From NCBI GenBank assembly GCA_047967505.1, contig CM106538.1: a stretch of DNA of 64,000 nt. One strand, given 5' to 3'. The notes under the pieces were generated by a model. The model made no database searches, was not told the DNA's origin, and saw only the letters and a list, made by a program, of their open reading frames with translations. This DNA comes from Dipteris shenzhenensis (Eukaryota > Polypodiophyta > Polypodiopsida > Gleicheniales). The position numbers and the translations under genes were made by a program. Below are positions 33,001-46,307 of the stretch, in pieces (position 1 is the stretch's first letter; every line of letters starts with the position of its first letter).

Positions 33001-36000
33001 TTTAAGGTGTGTGCGAAGTGTTATGCCCATCGGATGTGCTTTGCATTGTCGATCAAGCATAAAATACCATTTTTGCTCTAGTGTAATGCACAACCATAAA
33101 ACAACACGATCCTAGGTGTGTTATTCAAACAAGTACTTATTGGATAGGGGATCCACTTTGCATGCAAGTCTGTTTCAACTAGGTTGAGGTGCGTGCAAAG
33201 TATTGTGATCATTGGATATGCTTTGCATGGTTTATCATGCATTATCCACCATTTTTCCCGTAGTGATATAACATCCGCAAAAAAATATGCCCTTAGGTGT
33301 GTTATCTGACCAAGTACTTATCGAATGGGTGTGCCTCTTTGAAAACATTTCAATACCACATAGCTTGAGGTGTAGGAAAAGTATTGTGCCCATTGGATAT
33401 GCTTTGCATGGTCGATCGCGCATTAAATACCATTTTTGCCGTAGTGTCATGCACATCCATTAAAAAACATGCTGCTAGGTATGTTATCCGATCAAGTACT
33501 TATGGGATGGTAATGCCACTTTGCATGTAAGTGAATTCCACCTAGTTTAAGGTTTGTGCAAAGTGTTGTACCCATCAGATATGCTTTGCATTGTCGATCA
33601 AGCATAAAACACTCTTTTTGCCTTAGCGTAATGCACAACCATAAAAAAACACGGTCGTAGGTATGTTATTCAAACAAGTACTTATTGGATGGGGGATCCA
33701 CTTTGCACACAAGTCTCTTTCAACTAGATTGAGGTGCATGCAAAGTATTGTGACCATCGGATATGCTTTGCATGGTCGATCACGCATTATACACCATTTA
33801 TCCTGTAGTGATGTGCACATCCATAAAAAAACACACCGTTAGGTGTGTTATCTGACCAAGTACTTATTGGATGGGTGTGCCTCTTTGAAAACATGTCAAT
33901 ACCCCCTAGGTTAATGCATAGGAAAAGTATTGTTCCCATCGGATATGCTTTGCATGGTCAATCGAGCATTAAATACCATTTTTGCCTTAGTGTCATGCAC
34001 ATCCATAAAAAAACACACTGCTAGGTATGTTATCCGATCAAGTACTTATGGGATGGGAATGCCACTTTGCATGTAAGTTGATTCCACCTATTTTAAGGTG
34101 TGTGCAAAGTGTTATGCCCATCGGATATGCTTTCCATTGTTGATCAAGCATAAAACACCGTTTTTGCCTTAGTGTAATGGACAACCATAAAAAAACACGG
34201 TCCTAGGTGTGTTATTCAAACAAGTACTTATCGGATGGAGCCTCCACTTTGCACGCAACTCTATTTTAACTAGATTGAGGTGTCTGAAAAGTATTGTGAC
34301 CATCGGATATGGTTTGCATGGTCGATCACGCATTATACACCGTTTTTCTTGTAGTGATATGCACATCCGCAAAGAAACATGCCCTTAGGTGTGTTATTTG
34401 ACCAAGTACTTATCGGATGGGTATGCCTCTTTGAAAACATGTCAATACCACCTAGTTTAAGGCATAGGAAAAGTATAGTAACCATCGGATATGCTTTGCA
34501 TGGTCAATCGAGCATTGAATACCATTTTTTCCTTAGTATCATGCACATCCGTAAAAAAACACGCTGCTAGGTATGTTATCCGATCAAGTACTTATGGGAT
34601 GGGCGTGCCACTTTGCATGTAAGTCAATTCCACCTAGTTGAATGTGTGTGAAAAGTATTGAGCCCATCGAATATGGTTTGCATTGTCGATCAAGCATAAA
34701 ACTCCGTTTTTGCCTTAGTGTCGTGCACAACCATAAAAAAACACGGTCCTAGGTGTGTTACTCAAACAAGTACTTTTCATATGGGAGATCCACTTTGCAT
34801 GCAAGTCCATTTCAACTAGGTTGAGGTGCGTGCAAAGTATTGTGACCATCGGATATGCTTTGCATGGTCGATCACACATTATACACCGTTTCTCCTGTAG
34901 TGATGCAGATCCGTAAAAAAACACGCCCTTAGGTGTGTTATCTGACCAAGTACTTATCGGATGGGTGTGCCTCTTCGAAAACATGTCAATAATACCTAGA
35001 TTAAGGTGTGGGAAAAGTATTGTGTCCATCGAATATGCTTTGCATGGTCGATCGAGCATTAAATACCATTTTTGCCTTAGTGTCATGCACATTCGTAAAA
35101 AAACACGCTGCTAGGTATGTTATCCGATCATGTACTTATGGGATGGGAATGCCACTTTGCATGTAAGTCAATTCCACCTAGTTTAAGCTGTGTGCAAAGT
35201 GTTATACCCATTGGATATGCTTTGCATTGTCGATCAAGCATAAAACACCGGTTTTGCCTTAATGTAATGCACAACCATAAAAAAACACGGTCCTAGTTGT
35301 GTTATTCAAACAAGTACTTATCGGATGGGGGCTCCACTTTGCACACAAGTCTGTTTGAACTAGTTTGAGGTGCATGCAAAGTATTGTGACCATCAGATAT
35401 GCTTCGCATGGTCGATCACGCATTATACACCGTTTTTCCTGTATTGATATGCACATCCGCAAAAAAACACGCCCTGACGTGTGTTATCTGACCAAGTACT
35501 TATCGGATGGGTGTGCCTCTTTGAAAACATGTCAATACCACTAGGTTAAGGCGTAGGAAAAGTATTGTGCCCATCGGATATGCTTTGCATGGTCGATTGA
35601 GCATTAAATACCATTTTTGCCTTAGTGTCATGCACATCCGTAAAAAAACACGCTGCTAGGTATGTTATCTGATCAAGTATTTATGGGATGGGCATGCCAC
35701 TTTGCATGTACAATTCTACCTAGTTTAAGGTGTGTGCAAAGTGTTATGGCCATCGGATATTCTTTGCATTGTCGATCAAGCGTAAAACACCATTTTTGCT
35801 CTAGTGTAATGCACAACCATAAAACAACATGGTCCTAGGTGTGTTATTCAAACAAGTACTTACCAGATGGGGGCTCCACTTTTCACGCAAGTCTCTTTTA
35901 ACTAGGTTGAGGTGCGTGCAAAGTATTGTGACCATTGGATATGCTTTGCATGGTGGATCACACATTATACACCATTTTTCCCCTAGTGACATGCACATCC

Positions 36001-39000
36001 ACAAAAAAACACGCCCTTAGGTGTGTTATCTGACCAAGTACTTATCGGATGGGTGTGCCTGTTTGAAAACATGTCAATACCACCTAGGCTGAGGCTTAGG
36101 AAAAGTATTGTGCCCATCGGATATGCTTTGCATGGCCGATCAAGCATTAAATACCATTTTTTCCTTAGTGTCATGCACATCCGTAAAAAAACACGCTGCT
36201 AGGTATGTTATCCAATCAAGTACTTATGGGATGGGCATGCCACTTTGCATGTAAGTCAATTCCACCTAGTTTAAGGTATGTGCAAAGTATTGTACCCATC
36301 GGATATGCTTTGCATTGTCGGTCAAGCATAAAACACCGTTTTTGCCTTAGTGTCATGCACAACCATAAAAAAACACGTTCCTAGGAGTGTTATTCAAATA
36401 AGTACTTCTCAGATGGGGGCTCCACTTTGCATCCAAGTCCGTTTCAACTAGGTTGATGTGAGTGCAAAGTATTGTGACCATCATATATGATTTGCATGGT
36501 CAATCACGCATTATACACCGTTTTTCCCCTAGTGATATGCACATCCGTAAAAAAGCACGCCCTTAGGTGTGTTATCTGACCAAGTACTTATCGAATGGGT
36601 GTGCCTCTTTGAGAACATGTCAATACCACCTAGGTTGAGGCATAGGAAAAGTATTGTGCCCATAGGATATCCTTTCCATTATCGATCGAGCATTAAATAC
36701 CATTTTTTCTCTAGTATCATACACATCCGTAAAAAAACACGCTGCTGGGTATGTAATCTGATCACGTACTTATGGGATGGATGCGCCACTTTGCATGTAA
36801 GTTAATTCCACCTAGCTAAGGTATGTGCAAAGTATTGTGCCCATCGAATATGCCTTGCATTGTCGATCAAGCATAAAACACCGTTTTTGCCTTAGTGTCA
36901 TGCACAACCATAAAAAAACATGGTCCTAGGTGTGTTATTCAAACAAGTACTTCTCAGATGGGGGCTCAACTTTTCACACCAGTCCATTTCAACTAGGTTG
37001 AGATGTGTGCAAAGTATTGTGACCATTGGATATGCTTTGCATGGTCGATCACGCATTATCCACCGTTTTTCCCGTAGTGATATGCACTTCCGCAAAAAAA
37101 ACACGCCCTTAGGTATGTTATCTGACCAAGTACTTATCGGATGGGTGTGCCTCTTTGAGAAAATTTCAATACCACCAAGGTTGAGGCGTAGGAAAAGTAT
37201 TGTGCCCATTGGATATCCTTTGCATGGTCGATCGAGCATTGAATACTATTTTGCTCTAGTGTCATGCACATCCTTAAAAAAACACGCTGCTAGGTATGTT
37301 ATCTGATCAAGTACTTATGGCATGGGCGCGCCACTTTGCATGTAAGTCAATTCCACATATTTGAAGGTGTGTGCAAAGTATTGTGCCCATCAGATATACT
37401 TTGCATTGTCGATCAAGCATAAAACACCATTTTTGCCTTAGTGTCATGCACAACCATAAAAAAACACGGTCCTAGGTGTGTTTTTCAAACACGTACTTAT
37501 CGGATGGGGGTCCACTTTGCAACCAAGTCCGTTTCAACTAGGTTGAGGTGCGTGCAAAGTATTGTGACCATCGGATATGCTTTGCATGGTCGATCACGCA
37601 TTATACAACTTTTTTCCTGTAGTGATATGTACATCTGCAAAAAAACACGCCCTTAGGTATGTTATCTGACCAAGTACTTATTGGATGGGTATGCCTCTTT
37701 GAAAACATGTCAATACCACCTAGGTTAAGGTGTAGGAAAAGTATTGTGCCCATCGGATATGCTTTGCATGGTCGATCAAGCATTAATTACCATTTTTGCC
37801 TTAGTGTCATGCACATCCGTAAAAAAACACGCTGCTAGGTATGTTATCCGATCAAGTACTTATGGGATGGGAATGCCACTTTGCATGTAAGTCGATTCCA
37901 TCTAGTTTAAGGTGTGTGCAAAGTGTTATGCCCACTGGATATGCTTTGCATTGTCGATCAAGCATAAAACACCGTTTTTACCTTGGTGTCATGCACAACC
38001 ATAAAAAACACGGTCCTAGGTGTGTTATTCAAACAAGTTCTCAGATGGGGGCTCCACTTTGCACATAAGTCCATTTCAACTAGGTTGAGGTGCATGCAAA
38101 GTATTGTGACCATCGAATATGCTTTGCATGGTCGATCTCGCATTATCCACCGTTTTTGCTGTAGTGATATGCACATCTGCAAAAAAAGATGCCCTTAAGT
38201 ATGTTATTTGACCAAGTACTTATTGGATGGGTGTGCCTCTTTGAGAACATTTCAGTACCACATAGGTTAAGGCATAGGAAAAGTATTGTGCCCATCGGAT
38301 ATCCTTTGCATGGTCGATCGAGCATTAAATACAATTTTTGCTCTAGTGTCATGCACATCCGTAAAAAAACACGTTGCTAGGTATGTTATTCAATCAAGTA
38401 CTTATGGGATGGGCGCTCCACTTTGCATGGAAGTCAATTTCACCTATTTTAAGGTGTGTGCAAAGTGTTATGCCCATCTGATATGCTTTGCATTGTCGAT
38501 CAAGCATAAAACACCGTTTTTGCCTTAGTGTCATGCACATCCGTAAAAAAACACGCTACTAGGTATGTTATTCGATCAAGTACTTATGGGATGGACATTC
38601 CACTTTGTACGCAAGTCCATTTCAACTAGGTTGAGGTGCATGCAAAGTATTGTGACCATCCGGATATGCTTTGCATGGTCGATCATGCATTATCCACTGT
38701 TTTTACCGTAGTGATACATCCACAAAAAAACATGCCCTTAGGTATGTTATCTGACCAAGTACTTATCGGATGGGTGTGCCTCTTTGAGAACATTTCAATA
38801 CCACCTAGGTTGAGGTGTAGGAAAATTATTATGCCCATCAAATATCCTTTGCATGGTCGATCGAGCATTAAATACCATTTTTGCTCTAGTGTCATGCACA
38901 TCCGTAAAAAAACATGCTACTAGGTATGTTATTCGATCAAGTACTTATAAGATGGGCGCTCCACTTTGCATGTAAGTCAATTTCACCTAGTTGAATGTGT

Positions 39001-40660
39001 GTGCAAAGTATTATGCCCATCGGATATGCTTTGCATTATCGATCAAGCATAAAACACCGTTTTTGCCTTAGTGTAATGCACAACCATAAAAAAACACGGT
39101 CCTAGGTGTGTTATTCAAACAAGTACTTATTAGATGGGGGCTCCACTCTGCACCCAAGTCAAGTTAAACTAGGTTGAGGTGCATGAAAAGCATTGTGACC
39201 ATTGGATATGCTTTGCATGGTCGATCATGCATTATACATCGTTTTTCCCCTAGTGATATGCACATCCGTAAAAAAACACGCCCTCAGGTGTGTTATCCAA
39301 CCAAGTACTTATCTGATGGGTGTGCCTTTTTTCAAACAAAGTAATACCACCTAGGTTGAGGTGCAAGTAAAGTATTGTGCCGATCGGATATGCATTGCAT
39401 GGTCGATTGAGCATTAAATACCGTTTTTGCCTTAGTGTCAAGCACATTTGTAAAAAAACACGGTCCTAGGTGTGTTATCAGATCAAGTACTTATCTGACC
39501 GACACGCCACTTTTCATGCAACTCAATAACACCTAGGTTGAGGTGGGTGCAAAGTATTGTGCCCATCGGATGTACTTTGCATGGTATATCACGTATTAAA
39601 CTCCATTTGTGCCTCAATGTCATGCACAACCATAAAAAAACACGCTTTTAGGTGTGTTATCCGACCAACTGCTTATCGGATGGGTCTACCACTTTGCATG
39701 CAATGCAATACCACAATTGTTGAGTCTCATGCAAAGTATTGTTCCCATCAGATATGCTTTGCATTGTTGATCAAGCATTAAATACCGTTTTGGCCTTAGT
39801 GTCATGCACAACCGTCAAAAAATGCGGTCCTAGATGTGTTATTCAACTAAGTACTTATGGGATGGGCACGCCACTTTGCATGTAAGTCAATAACACCTAG
39901 GTTGAGATGTGTGCAAATTATTGTGACCATCGGATATGCGTTGCATTGTTGATCAAGCATAAAACTGCGTTTTTGCCTTAGTGTCATGGACAACCATTAA
40001 AAAACATGGTCCTAGGTGTGATATTCAAAAAAGTACTTGTTGGATGGGGGAGCCACTTTGCAAGAAAGTCAATTTCAACTAGGTTGATGTGCATGCAAAG
40101 TATTGTGTCTATCGTTTATGCTTTGCATGGGGGATCACACATTATACATCGTTTTCCTCCTAGTGTTATGCACATCCGTCAAAGAACATGCTCTTAGGTG
40201 CATTATCATACCAAGTACTTATTGAATGGGCATTCCACTTTGCATGGAACACCATATCACCGCATTTGAGGCACGTGCAAAGTATTGTGCCCATCGGATA
40301 TGCTTTGCATGGTAAATTGAGTATTAAATACCGTTTTTGCCTTGGTGTCATGTAGAACCGTCAAAAAACACGATCCTAGGTGTGTTTTTCAAACAAGTAC
40401 TTATCGGATGGGGATGCCACTTTGCACACAAGTCAATACTGCCTAGGTTGAGGAACGTGCAAAGTCTTATGTCCATTGGATATGCTTTGCATAGTTGATC
40501 ACACATTATACACCATTTTGTTCCTAGTGTTATGCACAATCGTCATAAAATACGTTTGCAGTTGTGTTATCCGAACAAGTACTTATGGGATGTGTGCACC
40601 ACTTTGTATGCAAGTCAATATGACTAGGTTGAGGTGTGTACAAGGTTTTGTGCCCATCGG
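30100..40660. repeat. Satellite family 1, core A-B-C higher-order array and right edge
   Basis: This is an uninterrupted 10.5-kb array. Three monomer types alternate: A with CACGGTCCTAGGTGTGTT, B with CACGCCCTTAGGTGTGTT and GTGTGCCTCTTTGAAAAC, and C with CACGCTGCTAGGTATGTT and TTTGCATTGTCGATCAAGC. Successive B starts near 31127, 31675, 32221, 32747, 33285, 33830, 34378, 34925, 35470, 36008, 36558, 37105, 37645, 38188, 38737 and 39280 give a mean period of about 544 bp, three ~182-bp monomers. From ~39.4 kb the order changes to the D and E types seen at the left edge. The array ends at CCCATCGGA near 40660. Confidence 0.95.
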
Positions 40661-41077
40661 AGAAATGTAGATGCGATAATATTAGCAAATTCTCGATATG
40701 TGTATATGTGTGTGTACGTGGCAAACAATTTTGATACAACAAAGTAAACACCTAGTGCACAAATCATGCACTTCATACCTTGAGTATTGTGTCAAAATAA
40801 AAGCTGAAATAAGCTTGTTGATGAGGATAAAGGAAGCAGGGCGATTTCATACAGAGCAGATTCCTGCTGATTTCCGGCCCAGGAAACAAGGCGATTTGGT
40901 CTTGGGGCTGTGCAGGTTGCTCTAGAGTGTGCCAGGGCAGGGGCAAACTGATTCGTGGCAGTTTTGGGCTGTTCCCAGGCTCCTACAGGCTGGGCGATTT
41001 GCTTTTGGGGCCTTCGGGCTTGTGGTTTTACTGGATGGCCTACCTTTTGCTGATTTCTAACCGAGACCAGGCTGTGG
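40661..41077. other. Unique spacer between satellite and GA tract
   Basis: I see no supported gene. A TGTGTATATGTGTGTGTACG run lies at ~40698. A GC-richer stretch at 40860-41060 has two direct copies of CAGGC.CCTACAGGCTGG-like sequence. The long minus-strand frame reaching in from the GA tract is low-complexity. Confidence 0.4.
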
Positions 41078-41594
41078 GTGTTGTGGTTGGTCTGTTGCCA
41101 GGATGTAGAAAGCTGGGGGGATGGAGGCGGCGATAGAGGGGGAGGTGGGGGGATGGAGGGGTGGAGGGGGGAGAGAGAGGGAAGAAAGGAGGGAGGGAGG
41201 AGGCGGTGGGAGGGGGAGGCGGTAGGGGGAGGCAGCGGGAGGGGGAGGCGACAGCAGAGGGGGGGTGGAGGGGGGAGAGAGAGGGAGGAAAGGAGGGAGG
41301 GGGAGGCAGCGGGAGGAGGAGGCGACGGTAGAGGGGGATGGAGGGGGGAGAGAGAGGGAGGAAAGGACAGAGGGAGGAGGCGGCAGGAGGGGGAGGCAGT
41401 GGGAGAGGGGGAGCAGAGAGAGGGGGTGGCGGTAGGGGGAGGCAATGGGAGGCGGCGGCAGAGGGGGTAGCGACGATAGGGGGAGGCAGCGGGAGCATGA
41501 GGGGGCAGCGGTAGGGGGAGGCGGCGAGAGGGGGAGGCAGCGTAGAGAGGGAGGGGAGAGAGAGAGAGGAGTGAGGGGAGGGAGGGGAGGGAGG

Positions 41595-41639
<45 letters not shown>

Positions 41640-41797
41640 CCTGGCGGTCGTGGCCCCCAGCATGAGAGGAGTGAGGAAAGGGAGAGGAGAGAGAGAGAAT
41701 GAGGGGAGGGAGAGGAGGGAGCGAGAAAGAAGGGGGAGGCAACGTAGAGAGGGAGGGGGGAGAGAGAGAGAGAGAGAGGAGTGAGGGGAGGGAGGGA

Positions 41798-41834
<37 letters not shown>

Positions 41835-42040
41835 GTGAGAGTGAGAGAGAGAGAGAGAGCGAGCGAGAGAGAGAGAGAGAGCAAGAGGTCCTAGCAACCA
41901 TGGCCCCCAGGGTGAGAGGAGTGAGGAAAGGGAGAGGAGAGAGAGAGAATGAGGGGAGGGAGAGGAGGGAGAGAGAAAGAAGGGGGAGGCAGCGTAGAGA
42001 GGGAGGGGAGAGACAGAGAGAGGAGTGAGGGGAGGGAGGG

Positions 42041-42085
<45 letters not shown>

Positions 42086-43975
42086 CCTAGCGACTGCGGC
42101 CCCCAGGGTGAGAGGAGTGAGGAAAGGGAGAGGAGAGAGAGAGAATGAGGGGAGGGAGAGGAGGGAGAGAGAAAGAAGGGGGAGGCGACATAGAGAGGGA
42201 GGGGAGAGAGAGAGAGGAGTGAGGGGAGGGAGGGGTGGGAGAGAGAGAGAGAGAGAGAGGGAGATAGAGAGAGAGAGAGAGAGAGAGAGGTCCTGGCGGC
42301 CGCGGCCCCCAGGGTGAGAGGAGTGAGGAAAGGGAGAGAAGAGAGAGAGACTGAGGGGAGGGAGAGGAGGGAGAGAGAAAGAGAAGTGAGGAGAGGGAAA
42401 GAGAAGTGAGGAGAGGGAGAGTAGAGAGAGAAAGTGAGGGAAGAGAGGGGAGTGAGGAGACAGAGGAGAGAGAAGGAGGAGCTCTGGCGGCCACGGCCCC
42501 AAGGGTGAGAGGAATGAGTGGAGGGAGGAGAGGATAGAGAGAGAAAGTGAGTGTAGGGAGGGGAGTGAGGGAAAGGGGAGGGGAGGAGAGAGAGATAGGA
42601 GAGGAGACAGAGACAGAGGAGTAAGGGGAGGGAGAGGAAAGAGAGAAATTGAGGGAAGAGAGAGGATAGAGAGGAGAGAGAAGGAGGAGCCTTGGCGGCC
42701 ACGGCCTCCACAGGTGAGAGAAGTGAGAGGAATGAGGGGAGGAGAGAGAGAGAGAGAAAGTGAGGGGAGGGTAGGAGAAGGGGAGGAGAGGAGAGATAGA
42801 TAGAAGGTGAGAGAAGTGAGAGGAATGAGGGGAGGAGAGAGAGAGAGGGAAAGTGACGAGAGGAGAGGAGAGAGAGATAGAAGCCCTGGCGGCCGTGGCC
42901 CCTAGGGATGAGAGGAGAGGGAGAGGAGTGAGAGTGAGGAGGGAAGGGGAGGGGAGGAGAGAGAGAGAAGGAAGAGAGAGAGAGAGAGGACTCCTAGGAG
43001 CCGCGGCCCCCAGGTGAGAGAAGAGGGAAGGGAGTGGAGAGGAGTTAGAGTGGAAGTGGAGAGGGAAGGTACACGACTGGAGAGAGAGGGGGGAGAAGAC
43101 ATGATGGAGAGGGAAACACTACTAGAGAGAGAGAAGAGATGAGAAGACTTTAGGGAGAGGGGAAGGTAAGCGACTAGAGAGAGAGGAGAGATGAGAAAAC
43201 TTGAGGGAGAGAGGAAGGTATGCGACTAGAGAGAGAGAGATATGCGACTAGAGAGGGAGCTCCATTAGAGAGAGAGAGAGCCCACTACATAAAGAAGAGG
43301 AGAGGAGTAGAGGGAGAGAGGTTGAATTCTTACAACTAAGAGTAGAACATCCCACGAGCAAGAGTGATAAACAAGAGCCTACCACAAGCAAGAGCGACAA
43401 ATAAGAAGCGACATACGAGAAGAATGAAGGGGGACATACGAGAAGAATGCCGAACACAAATCGTATCAAGAAGAATGTTGAACACAAATTTGAATTCAAA
43501 TTTATCTAGAAGAATGAATTGAAATTTCCCTCTCTTTTTTTAAAATTCAAATTTATTCGTGAGTGGGAGGAGTGGGCTAGTTTTTCTTATATATACTCTT
43601 CTTTCCATTCATTCATTCTCATTCTCTCCTCATTTCATTGAAGCAACCAAGAGTGGAAGAGCAAGGATAAGTGGAGCCTTACTTTTTTCACTTTTCCAGG
43701 TACTTGCAATTCTTTTTCTTCACTCGCAATTCTACAATTCTTCTTGTAATTCTTTTTTTTCACTTACAATTCTTTTTCAATTAGTTTCTTGTTAGAGTTT
43801 TTGAGTTCTATTTCAATTAATTTCTTATTAAATTTTGTGTTCTAAATTTGAAAAGAGAGATAGAGAGAAAGAGAGAGCTAGAGAGAGAGAGGAGACAGAG
43901 AGAGTGTGAGAGAGAGAGCAGGAGATTAAGAGAGAAAAGAAAGGAGGGAGAGAAAGTAGGAGAGAGAGAGAGAGA

Positions 43976-44021
<46 letters not shown>

Positions 44022-44244
44022 GAGAAGGAAGAGAGGGAGGGAGGGAGAGAGTTTAAGAGACAGAAGAGGGGTGGAGGGAGAGAGAGAGAGAATGAAAACT
44101 CCTAGCGGCTGTGGCAGTGAGAGGAGGGGGTTTTTTTAGTAGTCATTACAATTCTTTTTAAATTAGTTTCTTATTTGAGTTTTTGAGTTCTATTTCAATT
44201 AGTTTCTTATTGAAATTTGAGTTTGTAAATTTGAAAAGAGAGAA

Positions 44245-44284
<40 letters not shown>

Positions 44285-44589
44285 AGAGGGGAGGTAGAGA
44301 AGGAGAGAGAGGGAGGGAGAGAGAGAGAGAGAGAAAGAAAGAAAGAAAGAGAAGGAGGGAGAGAGAGCGATTAAGAGAGAGATGAGGGGAGGAAGAGAAA
44401 GAGTGAAAGAGAGTAGGGAGAGAGAGAGATTAAGAGATAGAAGAGGGAGGAGCGAGAGAAAGAGAGAGAATGAAAAGTCTTGTGGCCAGAGGAGAGAGTA
44501 GAGAGTAGGGAGGGAGCTAGAGAGCAGAGAGTAGAGAGTAGGGAGGGAGCTCTTGAGGAGGGGAGAGAGAGAGAGAGATAGAGAATGAG

Positions 44590-44650
<61 letters not shown>

Positions 44651-45195
44651 AAATGAGAGAGAATAGGGAGGGATAGAAAGAGAGAGGAGAGAGGGAAAGA
44701 GAGAAATTAAGAGAGAGAAGAGGGGCTCTTGGCGGCCGTGGCCACCAAAGGGAGAGAGTAGAGAGTAGGGAGGGGGAGAGAGAGATAGAGAGATAGAGAA
44801 TGAGAAATGAGAGAGAAGAGTAGGGAGGGAGAGAAAGAGAGAGAGGAGAGAGGGGGAGAGAGAAAGAGAGATTCAAAGAGAGAAGAGGGGCTCCTTAAAT
44901 GAGAGAGAAGAGTAGGGAGGGAAAGATAGAGAGAGAGGAGAGAGGGAGAGAGAGATTAAGAGAGAGAGAAGAGGGTCTCCTAGCAGCTGTGGCTGCCAGA
45001 GGGAGGGAGAGAGTAGGGAGGGAGAGGGGGAGAGAGAGAGAGAAAAAAATGAGAGGGAAGAGAGGAGGGAGACTAAGGGAGAGAGAGAGGGAGAGAGAGA
45101 AAGAGAGAGAGGCAGAGAGAGGGAGAGAGAGGGAGAGAGAGAGAATGAAACTTCTGGCGACCGTGGCTGCCAGAGGGAGGGAGAGAGTAGGGAGG

Positions 45196-45244
<49 letters not shown>

Positions 45245-45455
45245 GAGAGAGAAGAGAGGAGGGAGACTAAGGGAGAGAGAGCGGGAGAGAGAGAGAAAGA
45301 GAGAGAGGGAGAGAGAGAGAATGAAACTTCTGGCAGCTGTGGCCGCCAAGGGAGGGAGGGAGGGAGGGAGAGAGAGAGAGAGAATGAGAAATGAGAGAGA
45401 GGGAGAGAGAGAGAGAATGAAATTTCTGGCAGCCGTGGCCACCAAGGGAGGGAGG

Positions 45456-45502
<47 letters not shown>

Positions 45503-45638
45503 AAATGAGAGAGAAGAGGGGAGGGAGAGAAAGAGAGATTAAGAGTGAGAAGACGGACAGAGGAGAGAGAGAAAGGGAGAGAGGGAGGGAGGGAGAGAGA
45601 GGGAGGGAGGGAGGAAGGGAGGAAGAGATTAAGAGAGA

Positions 45639-45675
<37 letters not shown>

Positions 45676-45776
45676 AAGAATGACAAATCCTAGCGACCAA
45701 GACGATAGAGGGAGGGAGGTAGAGAGGGTAAGAGAGAGAGAGAGAGAGAGAGAGAGTGAATTACAAATCCTAGGGG

Positions 45777-45819
<43 letters not shown>

Positions 45820-46144
45820 AGAGAGAGAATGATAAATCCTAGGTAGAGAGAGAAGAGAGAGAGAGAATTACAAATCCTAGAGAGAGAGATTAAGAGAGAG
45901 AATAATAAATAGAGAGAGAGAAATAATTACAAATCCTAGGGAGAGAGAGAGAGAGAGATGAAGAGAGAGAATGATAAATCCTAGCGGCCATGGGAGGGAG
46001 AGAAAGAGAGACTTGAGATAAACTAAGAGAGAGAATGAGTGGGATGAGGAGAGAGAGGGAAAGACATAAGAGTTGAGAGAGAGAGAGAGAGATTAAGAGA
46101 GAGAATGAGGTGTCTTGACTATGGCTATAGAGATAATTAGGAGT

Positions 46145-46182
<38 letters not shown>

Positions 46183-46193
46183 TTTAGAGGAAA
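41078..46193. repeat. 5-kb (GA)n purine tract with recurring GC box
   Basis: The plus strand is nearly all purine for 5 kb, mostly GAGAGA and GGGAGGGAGG. A pyrimidine-containing box of the form CCTGGCGGCCGTGGCCCCCA recurs near 41638, 41887, 42084, 42290, 42480, 42690, 42883 and 42990, then in a weaker form (CTTCTGGCAGCTGTGGC) near 44100, 44730, 44980, 45150, 45330, 45425 and 45983. Spacing in the first half is about 200 bp, so this is a diverged tandem repeat rather than a simple microsatellite. Long Ser/Leu/Pro and Arg/Glu open frames across it are compositional artefacts. Confidence 0.9.
43495..43860 (+). promoter_or_regulatory. TATA-bearing non-GA island inside the GA tract
   Basis: A 365-bp island with normal base composition has CTTATATATACTCTTC at 43587, a CT-rich stretch, and CCAGGTACTTG at 43697, which looks like TATA box, leader and splice donor. 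The downstream part, TTTTTGAGTTCTATTTCAATTA, recurs at 44178, so the island is itself partly repeated. It could be a promoter or a relic LTR; function is not shown. Confidence 0.3.
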
Positions 46194-46307
46194 GAGAGAA
46201 AGTTTTATATATTTACATGTTTTATATTATACTTTTAAAAAATTATAAAAGAGTGAATTCTCCTCAAAAAAGGAAACTCCACAAATATTATTGAAAACAA
46301 GCATTTT

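Noticed and set aside
22087-40670. Dozens of 60-125-residue open frames of similar sequence (for example DRPCKAYPM...THPISTW) across the satellite
   Set aside because: They recur only because the ~182-bp monomers are similar. The period is not a multiple of three, frames shift from unit to unit, and there is no promoter or conserved start, so I treat them as satellite artefacts.
40792-42711. Very long minus-strand Ser/Leu/Pro-rich open frames over the GA tract (up to ~640 residues)
   Set aside because: The composition simply follows the (CT)n strand of a purine repeat; overlapping frames on both strands are open at once and no domain is visible.
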